Positions 54,601-64,000 of a stretch of 64,000 nucleotides of DNA are shown piece by piece. The notes beneath the pieces are model-generated. The model was not told where the DNA came from, made no database searches, and worked only from the letters and a program-made list of their open reading frames with translations. The position numbers were made by a program, and so were the translations under genes. Numbering within the stretch: position 1 is the stretch's first letter; every line of letters begins with the position of its first letter. Location: positions 4,101-68,100 of the forward strand of contig LUCM01008152.1 of NCBI GenBank assembly GCA_008360955.1. Reading direction: 5' to 3'. Origin of the DNA: Fasciolopsis buskii (taxonomy: Eukaryota > Platyhelminthes > Trematoda > Plagiorchiida > Fasciolidae).

Positions 54601-54741
54601 TTAACAGAATATTCTTCACGTGCATGACCACTAACATTACTCATTGTTTTGGCACCGAAAGGACTGAAAACATTTGAGTTTGCTAACTCTTCTTTTTCAC
54701 GGTCACTATAGTTTGTCACTTTTCATTTTGATCTGCCGCAG

Positions 54742-54894
54742 GCGTTATTCGATCTCGGATTCCACTGGAACGTCACTCGGGTAAACGATTCTCCATCAAT
54801 GTGACTGCTTTCGATTGCCACATACCGGTTCCGCGGCGTGCAACTGTCGCTGTCAGCGTCTTTGTTCGGTCCAACTGTACGATTGAATGGAACG
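54742..54894 (+). CDS. Calsyntenin exon 3 of window (end of cadherin repeat 2)
   Basis: Seen: acceptor GCCGCAG (54735-54741), donor GTAAAT from 54895, 153 bp, phase 1 to phase 1. The frame reads GVIRSRIPLERHSGKRFSIN, then VTAFDCHIPVPRRATVAVSV, then RSNCTIEWNG. Known family counterparts are GYIKNTEKLNYGKEHQYKL, TVTAYDCGKKRATEDVLVKI and KPTCTPGWQGW, so the repeat-2 end, the conserved TAxDC strand and the CxxxWxG linker cysteine are all present in the right order. This is the most diagnostic exon: the alternation of basic, cysteine and tryptophan positions is calsyntenin-specific rather than generic cadherin. It has an N-glycosylation sequon (NVT) and a second one (NCT). The product is extracellular. 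Confidence 0.95.
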
Positions 54895-56082
54895 GTAAAT
54901 ACTAGGGAAATTTGCTCTCTTCACTGCAACAACCATAGTGTTTCTTACAATAAGGGTATAATAATTGGATATCGAGATTTTATCTGTCGGCAGGTAATGC
55001 AATCCTAAGAAAAATGGGATTAGGGTTTATGGAAATACAAACCGTTCGATGGTATACCTGCAGTCGAAATATCCACTCTAGCGGATCATGCTTATATACC
55101 AGTTATTTGGGTACATAAACCTTCCTGACATAGCCGATTCAAAGCAGAAGCGCAGTTTTATCGATTCGATTTTCCTCGTTTACTAATTTAATAGGAAAAT
55201 GTTACTTGCTTGTCTGTCCTAATTTCGATTTCAGCCTTCATTTCCTTGCGGTCGCAGTCCTATTTAATGAAGTTTAATTCGTCTGCCTCGGTAATAACAA
55301 TTATTTCATTCTCGTAACTCCAAAGCAAAATCGCCTCCGAACTTGTCTCGAAAATAAACTGATGGAACCAATAAACCGGACACAACAAAACGTCGAATTC
55401 GGGACTGGGAATAAACAGCTAGTTGGAGGTTCAGGGAATTGTTGAGGTGTAACAAAAGTGTTTCTAACAGCAGCAGAAAAATTGAAAGCCCAAGCTTTTT
55501 TAATATTATAAATTCCTTGCTTAAATAAGCATTTCAAAATGGCATCGAGGTTGACATAAAAAGCTAGTATTTCTAGGTGTGACAGTTACTATCGAACGTA
55601 TTGTGATCGTCCGGATGAACTAGTGTTCACTAAAAGACATCTTTGATTTCGTAGAATTAATTTAAACAAAACGTAGGACGAACCTCAAGGTAACTTTTAG
55701 AGGTCTGAAGTCTGCACTCAGAGAAAATTTAATCTTGCCTAAATGACAACACTTCGCTTTGGTCAGGGGGAATGTTGTGACATTATTGGTAACAAGCAAT
55801 CTGCGTGCCGTTTTTCCTTCGCTGGTGGACGTTTTTGATAGCCAACAAAGTCTTAATGGAATAGCCTCTGGGCTATCCAGTTTCATTATTTGGCAAGCTG
55901 TAAAACAAGTATCTCCACAACACTTTGGACAAAAGCAAATTTTCATTTCCGCAAATGGGCTCTATTTTGTTCTCTCAGAAGACCATGTCCCTTAGGAAAG
56001 TTGGTGGCAAGGTCCGAACTGAGTCACGTCTCACATGATCCACGTGTCGATTTCGGATCGGAAAATGTAATCATATTAAGAC

Positions 56083-56580
56083 ATGCATTTCTCAGGTTTG
56101 CGCCTTTGCAAATCCAAGCGTATCCTACGCCATAACAACGAATCTAGTATGGAAAATCTCGGTCCAGATGGAAAATTGAGGGAGAAAATGAGTCGCACAG
56201 AAGCAGTTAACGAATATCCAAAACATTTTGTGCGCAGGAATGAGTTTTGTAATGGCCTTGATGCACAAGAACAAAAAGCCACTTTTGGAGCTCCCATTCG
56301 ACGCAGACGGCAACGGTTAATTGCTGTTTTGGCACCAGAGGAGCGTAGTCACACGCAAACCATCCACCTCCACACTTCCTTTGGATTGTGCTATCTGACA
56401 TGTGATTTTCTCGAGTCTCGAGTATACATTGGCCGAACTTTTCTCTTCATATCTTTGCCTGCAAACATGAATATGTTTATTGAATTATGTAAGCAGGGCG
56501 ACACGAGTAACAAGTTGGTCGGCCAGAATAAACCACATCTGGGCACGCAACTTGTTCAGTCAGTGGGAACGGAACCGTGA
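56083..56580 (+). CDS. 165-codon reading frame inside calsyntenin intron, possible cassette exon
   Basis: Seen: this is the longest open frame in the window. A TTTCTCAG acceptor ends at 56095 and a TATGTAAGC donor begins at 56489. The enclosed 393 bp enters and leaves in phase 1 in this same frame, the phase of the surrounding calsyntenin junctions, so inclusion would not shift the frame. The product is basic and non-repetitive (for example GAPIRRRRQRLIAVLAPEE), with two cysteines near the middle (FGLCYLTCDF). I recognise no domain. The calsyntenin family has nothing at this position, and the protein alignment runs straight across without it. It may be a lineage-specific alternative exon, an unrelated nested exon, or a chance frame. 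A minus-strand frame also stays open across part of it. Confidence 0.3.
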   Translation: MHFSGLRLCKSKRILRHNNESSMENLGPDGKLREKMSRTEAVNEYPKHFVRRNEFCNGLDAQEQKATFGAPIRRRRQRLIAVLAPEERSHTQTIHLHTSFGLCYLTCDFLESRVYIGRTFLFISLPANMNMFIELCKQGDTSNKLVGQNKPHLGTQLVQSVGTEP

Positions 56581-58761
56581 AATACTGTTAGGCACGCACC
56601 AGTTACACTAGCGGTGTTCATTCGGTTTGGTAACAGACTATGCTGAGATCGAAAATGATGTTTTTTTCTCATCAATTTGAAAAAAGAAGTCAAATCGCAG
56701 TTTGTGCAGTGTACACCGGATCATTTTACTTCGAGTTTGCACAGGACATAACGTAGCCAACAAATCAAGCAAATTGTTGTTTTTTCTAGAAATAGAATTA
56801 ATATCACACACAACAAACGTGCATAGTTTGATAACAATTTGCGCTACTTGCAAACTTTTGGCTGATACGCACGGATTGCCAGGGCTTCTGCACTCGTTAG
56901 TAATGCGGTTCTCGTTGGCCTGTTGACTACTTTGAACCTAAACTGATTTACTCGCACGCATTGTTAAACTATAATATGTCCCTGAGGTAATCGTGGTGGA
57001 TTTTTGCTCTTTGCATTCCGGATCTTCACAGATATGTTTTCAGGACTGGGATGATCTTATCGATCTTCCTTTCCGCTTTTGATAGTGGTATATGCGACTA
57101 GATTTGGCGTGTATTTCCTTGATAGTGCGACTGCTACTGTGTCGAGGTAGGGAAATTATTTGGGAGTTGTTGACTTCAAATCGGTGATACAGACAATGGA
57201 AACGCTATGGCTGGTAGCACGAGGATTTCCAGGAACCATCAATGAGAATGAAGCAGAATGCTTTATCAACGCCTGCTTTGGTGCAAGGTTTTACAAACTT
57301 TTGAGGAGAGAAGAAGCGATCCCGAATTTCGGGGATACAACTGACCAAATGGGAAAATAATTGAAGACCGGTAACTGCAACTACTGTAAAATGGGTGGGG
57401 AATCGGAAGTTAATACCTGTATCACGCAATCAGTTGGCCATTAAAGGGGCCGATTATATTCAATAGATGCGGGAAAAAGCGTAGATAGGTTGATTCCTGC
57501 GTTTAAAAGCAGAAGAAATAGTCTTTTTGTTTGCGAGCAAGAAATGTAATCAATGAATTTCGGGCACGTTTTTGTTTTCCGGGATAGTTGGCTTCGTTTG
57601 TTTAAAATAACATGCGAAATGAAACAGACATAATCATGAATGTTTAGCAGTAAAGTACGATAACTTTTTTGCCATGTCGAATGCGAAGTTTGGTTTGCTT
57701 TTCAAAATGGTCAGTTTCATTACAGCAGGCCCACGGCTGTTCGCCTTTGGGCTTTCCTTGTTTTACTGTTCTGAACCTTTTTTTCCTCATAGTAAACTCG
57801 ATGTAATTTGTACAAACAAAAATTATCAATAATAAAGAAGGGAATGACGCGTTTCTTTCGAAATTTTAAGTAGAACAATGGTAATCTTGATGAAATAAAT
57901 GTTTGTTTTTTTTTCTTACCTCTAAACATTACCGCCAGTGGGTTAAATAGGCTGCCTGCTTACTCAATGTTGGTGGTACCAGCTTTTGAGGATGGAATAT
58001 TGTCAAGGGTTTGGTTTACCTTCGCACGAAAACACTAGTGTTTGCACCTTCGACTGACCTATTTCTGCGCAGCTTGGTTTTTTGGGAGTTTAATACGTTG
58101 GACAGTTTTGGTTACTTTTTCTTGTCAAACAAGCGTTTGTGGGTGCCAAACTGTCGTGCTCGAAAATGACCAAAGCCATATCAAATTCTGATCACCTTAA
58201 AGCTTTGTTTCAGTGAGAAAAATCCAGGATGGAAAAGTAACATATGCATGTGTGTACCTAGACCACAATGTGCTGTTACAATGACCGGAGAACATTTCTT
58301 TTTAGACCAAACGTACACCAGTACGCGAATGCATTAGAATGAAGAAACATTAGCAGTCACACTTAGAATGCGGATGGATAACTTGCCAATGAAAACCGTG
58401 TTAATGAATTACCACTAGTAACATTAAATCGGCCAGGCTTTTTTGGATTCAGCTAGAAAATGGACGGTAATATTTTCCAATTTTAATAACCATTATACTG
58501 GAAGCGGCTTGTCTTGGTCTTTCCTGTCAAATAACGCATACAAATAAAGGTCCTGATGCAAGCAATCAATCAGGGCAATTCCAAACATCTACTGAGCTGC
58601 CTATTCGGGATCGTTTCTTTTCGTTCAAACGCATCTGGCGTATTTCGATTCCAAAACCACCTTCTAACCTGTGGAGCTACGCAAATGCGCTAGAAAACAA
58701 TCAAATACAGGTCATAAATGTATCGCTTGTCATTAAGTGGATATAATTATATGGACTTTTT

Positions 58762-58781
58762 GAGGGAGAGAGAGAGAGAGG
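58762..58781 (+). repeat. GA dinucleotide microsatellite
   Basis: About 20 bases of GA units after one GGG interruption, 250 bases before calsyntenin exon 4. Confidence 0.9.
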
Positions 58782-59032
58782 TGAATGGCTGATTGGACAA
58801 ATTTATTAGAGGCCTTCGGCTTTAAATGAGATGTATGTACTCCTATCCCTTATAACAAAGCACACATTGTGAATCTCTTCTTTATGGATATCATAAGCTT
58901 TGGTTAGAGCAGCTTATCTGCGCACATATGTTTCTCGTCAGACAGAAAATCTAATCAAATGAAATTATAACTGTTTGCCTACTATTCCATTTCATCCCAT
59001 GTACTTTTCCCAACCATGGTCCCCCTGGAAAG

Positions 59033-59326
59033 GCGTCGAACCGGAGCTGATCTACACTGCTTTACCTCGAGCTCATTGGGTCTCACCAAACGCCACACTA
59101 AATACATGCGAGAACAATGAAGATCAAACATACTGCAAGCCAACGGAAGCTAGTTTGCGCATCAAACTTGTTTGGACCGGAGACAAGGTGACAAAGGGAA
59201 AGACGAACGCAACGAAGGTTGAGGATATTGATTTGGATGACGAGGATGCGTCGAATTCGGACACAGATTTGAATTCAGTCTGCGATTTTGACAGTTTGTC
59301 TACACGAGCACATGCTCAGTCTTGTG
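59033..59326 (+). CDS. Calsyntenin exon 4 of window (linker into LNS domain, acidic insertion)
   Basis: Seen: 294 bp, phase 1 to phase 1, donor GTAAGC at 59327. The codon split across the join gives glycine, so the linker reads EWNGVEPELIYTALPRA. This parallels the family's W-G-(NN)-RIEYEPG. NATLNTCENNEDQTYC follows, matching the family's conserved N-L-E-T-C. A basic strand (ASLRIKLVWTG) comes next, then a strongly acidic stretch (DIDLDDEDASNSDTD) before VCDFDSL and a final AQSCG, which corresponds to the cysteine-glycine preceding the LNS domain (family RLCG). Two N-glycosylation sequons are visible (NAT, twice). Inferred: the acidic Asp-rich segment looks like a lineage-specific insertion in the extracellular linker. 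The adjoining VKxxKTNATK stretch is basic, so charges alternate sharply. Confidence 0.92.
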
Positions 59327-62300
59327 GTAAGCATCAATGACAATGGTGTTAGTGGGCTAAGTCACTCGATCAAATTTCATTTTTCAATACTTGTTCTTTT
59401 TTCAGTGAAAATAACTGGCCGAGATTTTATTTTTAACCCGTTACACGAAGATAAGTTGTAATTTTTCCGACACGCGGTATTGTTCATCATCCAAACAGTC
59501 TACATCGACCATGGAACGCAGGCTCAGTTATCATCAGTTCTGCGGCATGCAAAAATGCTTAATTAGTCTGATTTTTGTGTTTTGTATTCATGTGAATAAA
59601 ATTCCTATTCCATACAACTTTCTGTTCACATCTTTTTTTCATCTGAGCAATGGTGACTAACGCCAATAATTTCCAGATCTGTTATTTAGTGAATCATATT
59701 TTCGGATGAGTTTTTCTGTTGCTCATTTGGTGTAAGCACCTTGGAATATAAATGTTCATTCATAGAATTGCTGTGCAACTACGGAAATGAGATGGCATTA
59801 CTAATCTTCTGAGATACGTCTTCCGTATGCTAGTTGACAGGCGTGATATTTCCCGATTTCGGATTCGGACTCAACACCGTGAATGCACATTAGTTCTTCA
59901 AATCGTTCTACAGTGATTCATCACGCACCAACGAAGTTCAACCGGACACTAAATAAAAGCAATCACTGTACACCCGTTTCATTTGGCTTGTTTTGAATTG
60001 TCATCTGTACCATCTGTCCATGTCCAAACTGGGATTAAACAGGAGGAACATACAGGAATAGAATGCACTTTGATCACTGCTTCGTCCGTTTACAGTTGGC
60101 ATTTTTCCGAAGGAGAATAGTAGACAAATTTAATCATGAGCACTGTACCCGCTTTAAACCAGTTTTTGGCAAGATGACTTCAGATCGCGTTTTCCATTTG
60201 TTAGGTTCTGGCTTGACAATTCAATTTCTTATTGGTTAATCCACTGGACTAATCCATCGAACTTCCCTACAAAACCTTATGCTATTTAAGTGTGAAATCG
60301 ATAAATTGGTTTCAAATATAATCAGAGAGCTAATAATCGGTCCAAGCATTCATGTGAAATCTCTCTCGATGGTAAACTTTGAAACGTTGCTTGCGTAACT
60401 TTATTAAACGTGGGCTGATCATGACGAGCCCTCCGCGAGGTCGTTCACATATCAAAGTAGAACAACACAAGATTGATAAAACGTTTTTCAGTCAAGCAGT
60501 TTAGCAAAATTTCCAAAAATTAACTAACGGTTGTCTCGGATACCCGAACCTGTGTAGAACGTTTCCGTGGCTTCACGTGGTGCATTCCGAAGACATCCAT
60601 GCCGGTACACGGATGCCAACTGCACTCCAACACCACATATCACTGTCAAATCTACAATCCTTTTGAACATTTGACTCATTCACTGGCATTAATTAGGTAA
60701 CCAGAAATTATCTGCAGCCACCTGGCAGATGAAACAGGCATCACTATGGCACTCAAAACCAAGGTTATTCCGCGTTACTGACTTTCTTTTGCAAGCATTA
60801 ATTCGGCCGGTAATAGCTAGTTCTCTCAGCCCGGTTTAGGGAGTTTTTATCCATTGTTTGCATGAAAATGCGGACACTGTTCGCATCGTCAGCGGTTCTC
60901 TCGAAATCAAGTCTATTTCATGAATATTTTGTCCGGAAGTGATTGTTTTAGGATGCATGTCGTGAAAATTCTTATGTCGTAAATCGGCCTATTAATGGGA
61001 AATTATTTTATAATAGAATATTTTGATACGATGTTCGGGATTGCCCGTTATTTTCACTAATGAACTTGCAATGAATTAAGTGAAACTAGAAACATTTATT
61101 TTGGTTGATTTCTTTGGACAAACCAAATCTGATTTAAGTCTCCGTTTTTCTCCGTAGTAAACGGGACAGAGTCTGACCATAAATTCCGGTGTCTTCTGGA
61201 ATAGCCAATAAAAGCATTTCAGCATCCACATCTCATAGAACTGGCTTGATTAAGATAAACAAATTTCAAAATTCCCAACTGTGATCAAATTTTTTATTGA
61301 TTAGTTTACAGAAGATACGAAATCATAGTGTTTGTCGCAAAGACAAATGTTTTACCACTCGTGAAATGCTCAGTTGTGTCTCTTGGTTGCCTTAGTGATG
61401 CTGACTGAAGTACATTCTGTTTCCAATACTGACCTCTATCGAGAAAACACTCTTGACGTAGATGCATTAGATCGGACTTTTCAGTCGCAAATCTTGTTGT
61501 CCAGGTTTTTGGCATGAATTCGCGAGATGGTTTTGTTTACCATTTATTCTACTGGACAGGGAGAGGAAAAAGCCTATTTTACATTGGTGATGAAGTGTTG
61601 GTGCGAAACGGCTTTGAATGCTTGTTTTAATGTTTTCGGCAGATGGAATATCTTCATTGCATTTGACGGATTGCGGTATGTTGAAGAAGATGGTTGACAC
61701 ATGTTGTTCTCCGTGATTTTAGTCATGTATTTTACGATGTATTCTATCACTACTAAGACGAAGCAATTTATTTTCTTAACGGAAGTCGCCCGCACCTAGA
61801 GATGACCACATGATGTTTATTGTTACTCTCTTGAAGAGTGACGCGATCTAGACGGGACTTAGAATGCTGTTACCGAAACTGGGTACCACTGAGATGGTCA
61901 GCGGTCACACTGCGCCTAGCCGCACTGGCAAGGAAATGGGAACTGATGTTGTTCGGGCAGTATTTCCTAATCGGCAAACAAGGTGGTCAAATATGTGTGG
62001 CTCAAAAGTGTCACTTATGCATTTTGCTAAACAATGACTGTTTCGCGTAAGGTAATTTTAACGACTTCTTATCATTATTTGTTATATGTAAATCTTGAAT
62101 AAAAGCGGCTTTATCTTACCCCCTAAATCTCATTCAGAAGGCGGGCTGATACTTCATGACATGTAGTAGGTGAAGAATGATCCCGAAGTACCACGGAGTT
62201 TTCGCTTTTCAAGTATTACGGCCAGATGATTGAGGACTTTCAAATGACACGGAACACAATCCAAAGAATTGAAATTCTTGCCTGCGAAACTTTATAATGT

Positions 62301-63386
62301 TACTTTGTCTTCCTGCTATACCCAGGGATCTAGGATCTACGGTAATTGCAGCTCACGATTCCCATGGCGACATGGGTAGCAACTACAAACCGGCATTTTC
62401 TCAGCTAATCAATGCCCCGACTGGTAAATATTACAGACTACCATCGTAAATCACGGAATTGGCATCATGATTTCCATTCATGTCACTCCGAATCATTCTT
62501 GTCTCATTCGACATCGTGTAAACTCGGTATTAACACCGATCATGGGTGCATGTGCCTATCGAAATCATCAAATGTTGATTTAGTGACAGCAATTTCATTT
62601 GCATGGATTGAAGGAAGTCGTTGGCTTCTAAAATAAAATATTGCATACTGTCCTCTTGACAGCTGAAAATCGGATGATCTTGCAAAAGGGAAGATTTTCA
62701 CAACTAGGCTGTGCAGAGTACACGAACACCAGTCACGGTGTCACCAGAAAGATACCCAAAAGGATTCAAATAAAAACTCGATGGATTACTCGAACCCGAA
62801 AGAGGAAAATTTCAGTCGGAAGACATTTTATCTGTAAATCGACGAACTGATCACATCGTTGCCATGTGGATTTTCCTTCTGGAATTATTTCTCAGAAAAA
62901 ATAACAAATTTTCATTCAACAGACCGATATGTCGTTTAAACGAGAAAACAAGCATAGTGATGAGGCCTTTGTAAATGAAACTACTCTCAAGCTGAACAAG
63001 TCTACGAGCGAGGAATGAAAGAGTCCTAGTAGAAAAGAGACCGTTTCACAACAGTTTTGTGCTGCTACGTTGATTGCGTTATTCTCAGTGTGCAGTGATT
63101 AAGCACGTGCAAACGTCGGTCAACACAAACGTTGCATTCTGTCAAGAGGCATTTGGATTCAGTGAAAAACTGGAGATAAACTGAAGCATCAAAATCGTTG
63201 TTTGGTTCAGCTTTTCGGTGTCATTACTTTAATGGACTTAAAATTTTGTTTAAAAATTCCCACTAACTTTCGCAGTACCGTTTTTACTAGAAAACCCTAT
63301 CACATATATTTGGGGACAGAAAATAGAACAACCCAACACGACGTAGTGGTCTTAAAATTCCGTTTCCGTACGGTTATTTTGTACAG
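59327..63386 (+). other. Calsyntenin intron of 4,060 bp
   Basis: GTAAGC opens it and TGTACAG closes it. The flanking exons are both phase 1. I see no recognisable element inside. Minus-strand open frames around 61.3-61.8 kb and plus-strand frames at 61.8-62.9 kb are short and unassigned. Confidence 0.8.
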
Positions 63387-63632
63387 GTTTATTTCCTGAC
63401 GCTGTGACGGAACTACTTCCACCCGGTGAGGACTCGTCACTAGTATTCAGCGGGAGCAACCAGTCTGACGTCCCCATCGAACGGCTGTCACCCAAACAAC
63501 ATCGGTTGGACAACGTACCTTTCACGCTAACTTTCTGGATGCGACATAAAGCACGTAGCCCACCGGCCCATTCGACCAATCAGGATGAGTCGAGTGGTCG
63601 TGAACACATTGTGTGCAACTCTGATGAGCAAG
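63387..63632 (+). CDS. Calsyntenin exon 5 of window (start of LNS/laminin-G-like domain)
   Basis: Seen: acceptor TACAG (63382-63386), 246 bp, phase 1 to phase 1, donor GTAGAT at 63633. The join gives SCGLFPDAVTELLPPGEDSS, which parallels the family's LCGAAAGTAELLPSPSG. The frame then runs LVFSGSNQSDVPIERLSP and NVPFTLTFWMRHKARS. The family's counterpart is EPFTISVWMRHGPF, one of the strongest calsyntenin signatures. It ends REHIVCNSDEQ (family KETILCSSDK). Known: this is the concanavalin-A-like LNS domain, extracellular, involved in partner binding in mammals. A run rich in Ser, Pro and His (ARSPPAHSTNQDESSG) is longer than in vertebrate proteins. The gene continues past the right edge; the remaining LNS domain, membrane helix and kinesin-binding tail are not in the window. 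Confidence 0.95.
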
Positions 63633-64000
63633 GTAGATCACCTGAGCTGTTTGATCTTCTTTTTGTTAAACGTATTGCAACTTGTTTTGACCGATATTGC
63701 TTCATGTCCTAAATGAGAGAAATTCCGATTGCAAATTTAGTCAACAATAATCCAAAAAGGCCAACGTTAAAAGTAATCGTCCCATTGTGAATACGCTAAA
63801 AACTACTGGGAACTACAGTTTACGATGCTTTCGAAGGCACATATATGATCTAGTGAACAATGCAGCTGACGGATTTTGTTAAGGCATTATTAAATTCTTC
63901 AATGCACAAGCTCCACTCGAATTGTTAAAATGCAATGAAACAAAATTCTGAGTGTTTTGGCGGAAAATTGTTCTGCCCCAATGCGTTTTGTTCTGCCAAG
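63633..64000 (+). other. Start of next calsyntenin intron (incomplete)
   Basis: Begins GTAGAT and runs to the window edge. The exon's reading frame stays open for another 26 codons (to about 63712) but loses similarity to the family, so the donor at 63633 is preferred. No repeat or second exon is recognised. Confidence 0.7.

Larger units (their letters stand above)
40007..54741 (+). other. Calsyntenin intron of 14,735 bp
   Basis: Opens GTAAGT and closes TGCCGCAG. The flanking exons are both split after the first codon base (G|GC), giving one glycine across the join. Recognised contents: a CAAAT-rich short repeat (40.04 kb), an RTE-like reverse transcriptase fragment on the minus strand (41.2-41.7 kb), a TA microsatellite (41.74 kb), another at 47.50 kb, a tRNA-like SINE head (50.7 kb) and a 304-bp snap-back element (51.3-51.6 kb). 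In 41.8-47.5, 47.5-50.6 and 51.7-54.7 kb I see only unassigned open frames of up to 123 codons and AT-rich sequence. Confidence 0.8.
54895..59032 (+). other. Calsyntenin intron of 4,138 bp
   Basis: Opens GTAAAT and closes CTGGAAAG. The terminal AG at 59031-59032 is the only AG in the roughly 70 bases before the exon and follows a C/T-rich stretch. The intron holds a GA microsatellite near 58.77 kb and a 165-codon reading frame at 56083-56580, listed separately as a possible cassette exon. A 66-codon plus-strand frame at 57160-57360 is unassigned. The rest (54.9-56.08, 57.36-58.76 and 58.78-59.03 kb) shows nothing recognisable. Confidence 0.8.

Noticed and set aside
1..64000. CRISPR arrays, bacterial operons, integrated viral genes
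   Set aside because: No regularly spaced repeats, no long ORFs or ribosome-binding sites, and no viral hallmark proteins other than RT from non-LTR retrotransposons.

Overview
This is eukaryotic, intron-rich, repeat-rich DNA from an animal. No bacterial operons, Shine-Dalgarno sites or long open reading frames are present. The only gene I can identify with confidence is part of a calsyntenin gene (cadherin-family synaptic and neuronal membrane protein) on the + strand. It runs from about 13.5 kb to beyond the right edge. Very long introns combined with decayed RTE-type and CR1-like retrotransposons suggest a flatworm, most likely a digenean trematode. That assignment is inference; no species marker is visible.

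Calsyntenin layout: five exons at 13485-13729, 39793-40006, 54742-54894, 59033-59326 and 63387-63632. Each is bounded by AG/GT sites, and all four junctions agree in reading phase (0, 1, 1, 1). The joined reading frame follows the family order without a gap: end of cadherin repeat 1, all of cadherin repeat 2, a Cys-containing linker (here with an acidic insertion), and the start of the LNS/laminin-G-like domain. The four complete introns are 26,063, 14,735, 4,138 and 4,060 bp. The signal peptide and first half of cadherin repeat 1 are not recognisable upstream. The rest of the LNS domain, the membrane segment and the acidic tail lie outside the window.

Left end (1 to about 6.7 kb): retrotransposon debris. 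It includes a CR1/Jockey-like reverse transcriptase piece (minus strand), a second RT piece on the plus strand, and a nearly complete but inactivated RTE-like element (about 4.24-6.72 kb, minus strand). That element shows endonuclease, RT motifs and the C-terminal cysteine/GHVL region in order.

Introns and intergenic DNA: a tRNA-like sequence in the loop of a 49-bp inverted repeat (11.3-11.6 kb); tRNA-derived SINE heads near 28.0 and 50.7 kb; a second RTE-like RT fragment at 41.2-41.7 kb, just after exon 2; a 304-bp snap-back element at 51.3-51.6 kb; and several microsatellites. Two unexplained coding-like stretches sit inside calsyntenin introns: one at 34.17-34.42 kb, and a 165-codon reading frame at 56.08-56.58 kb that could be a phase-1 cassette exon. 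The remainder is AT-rich non-coding sequence with only scattered short open frames.
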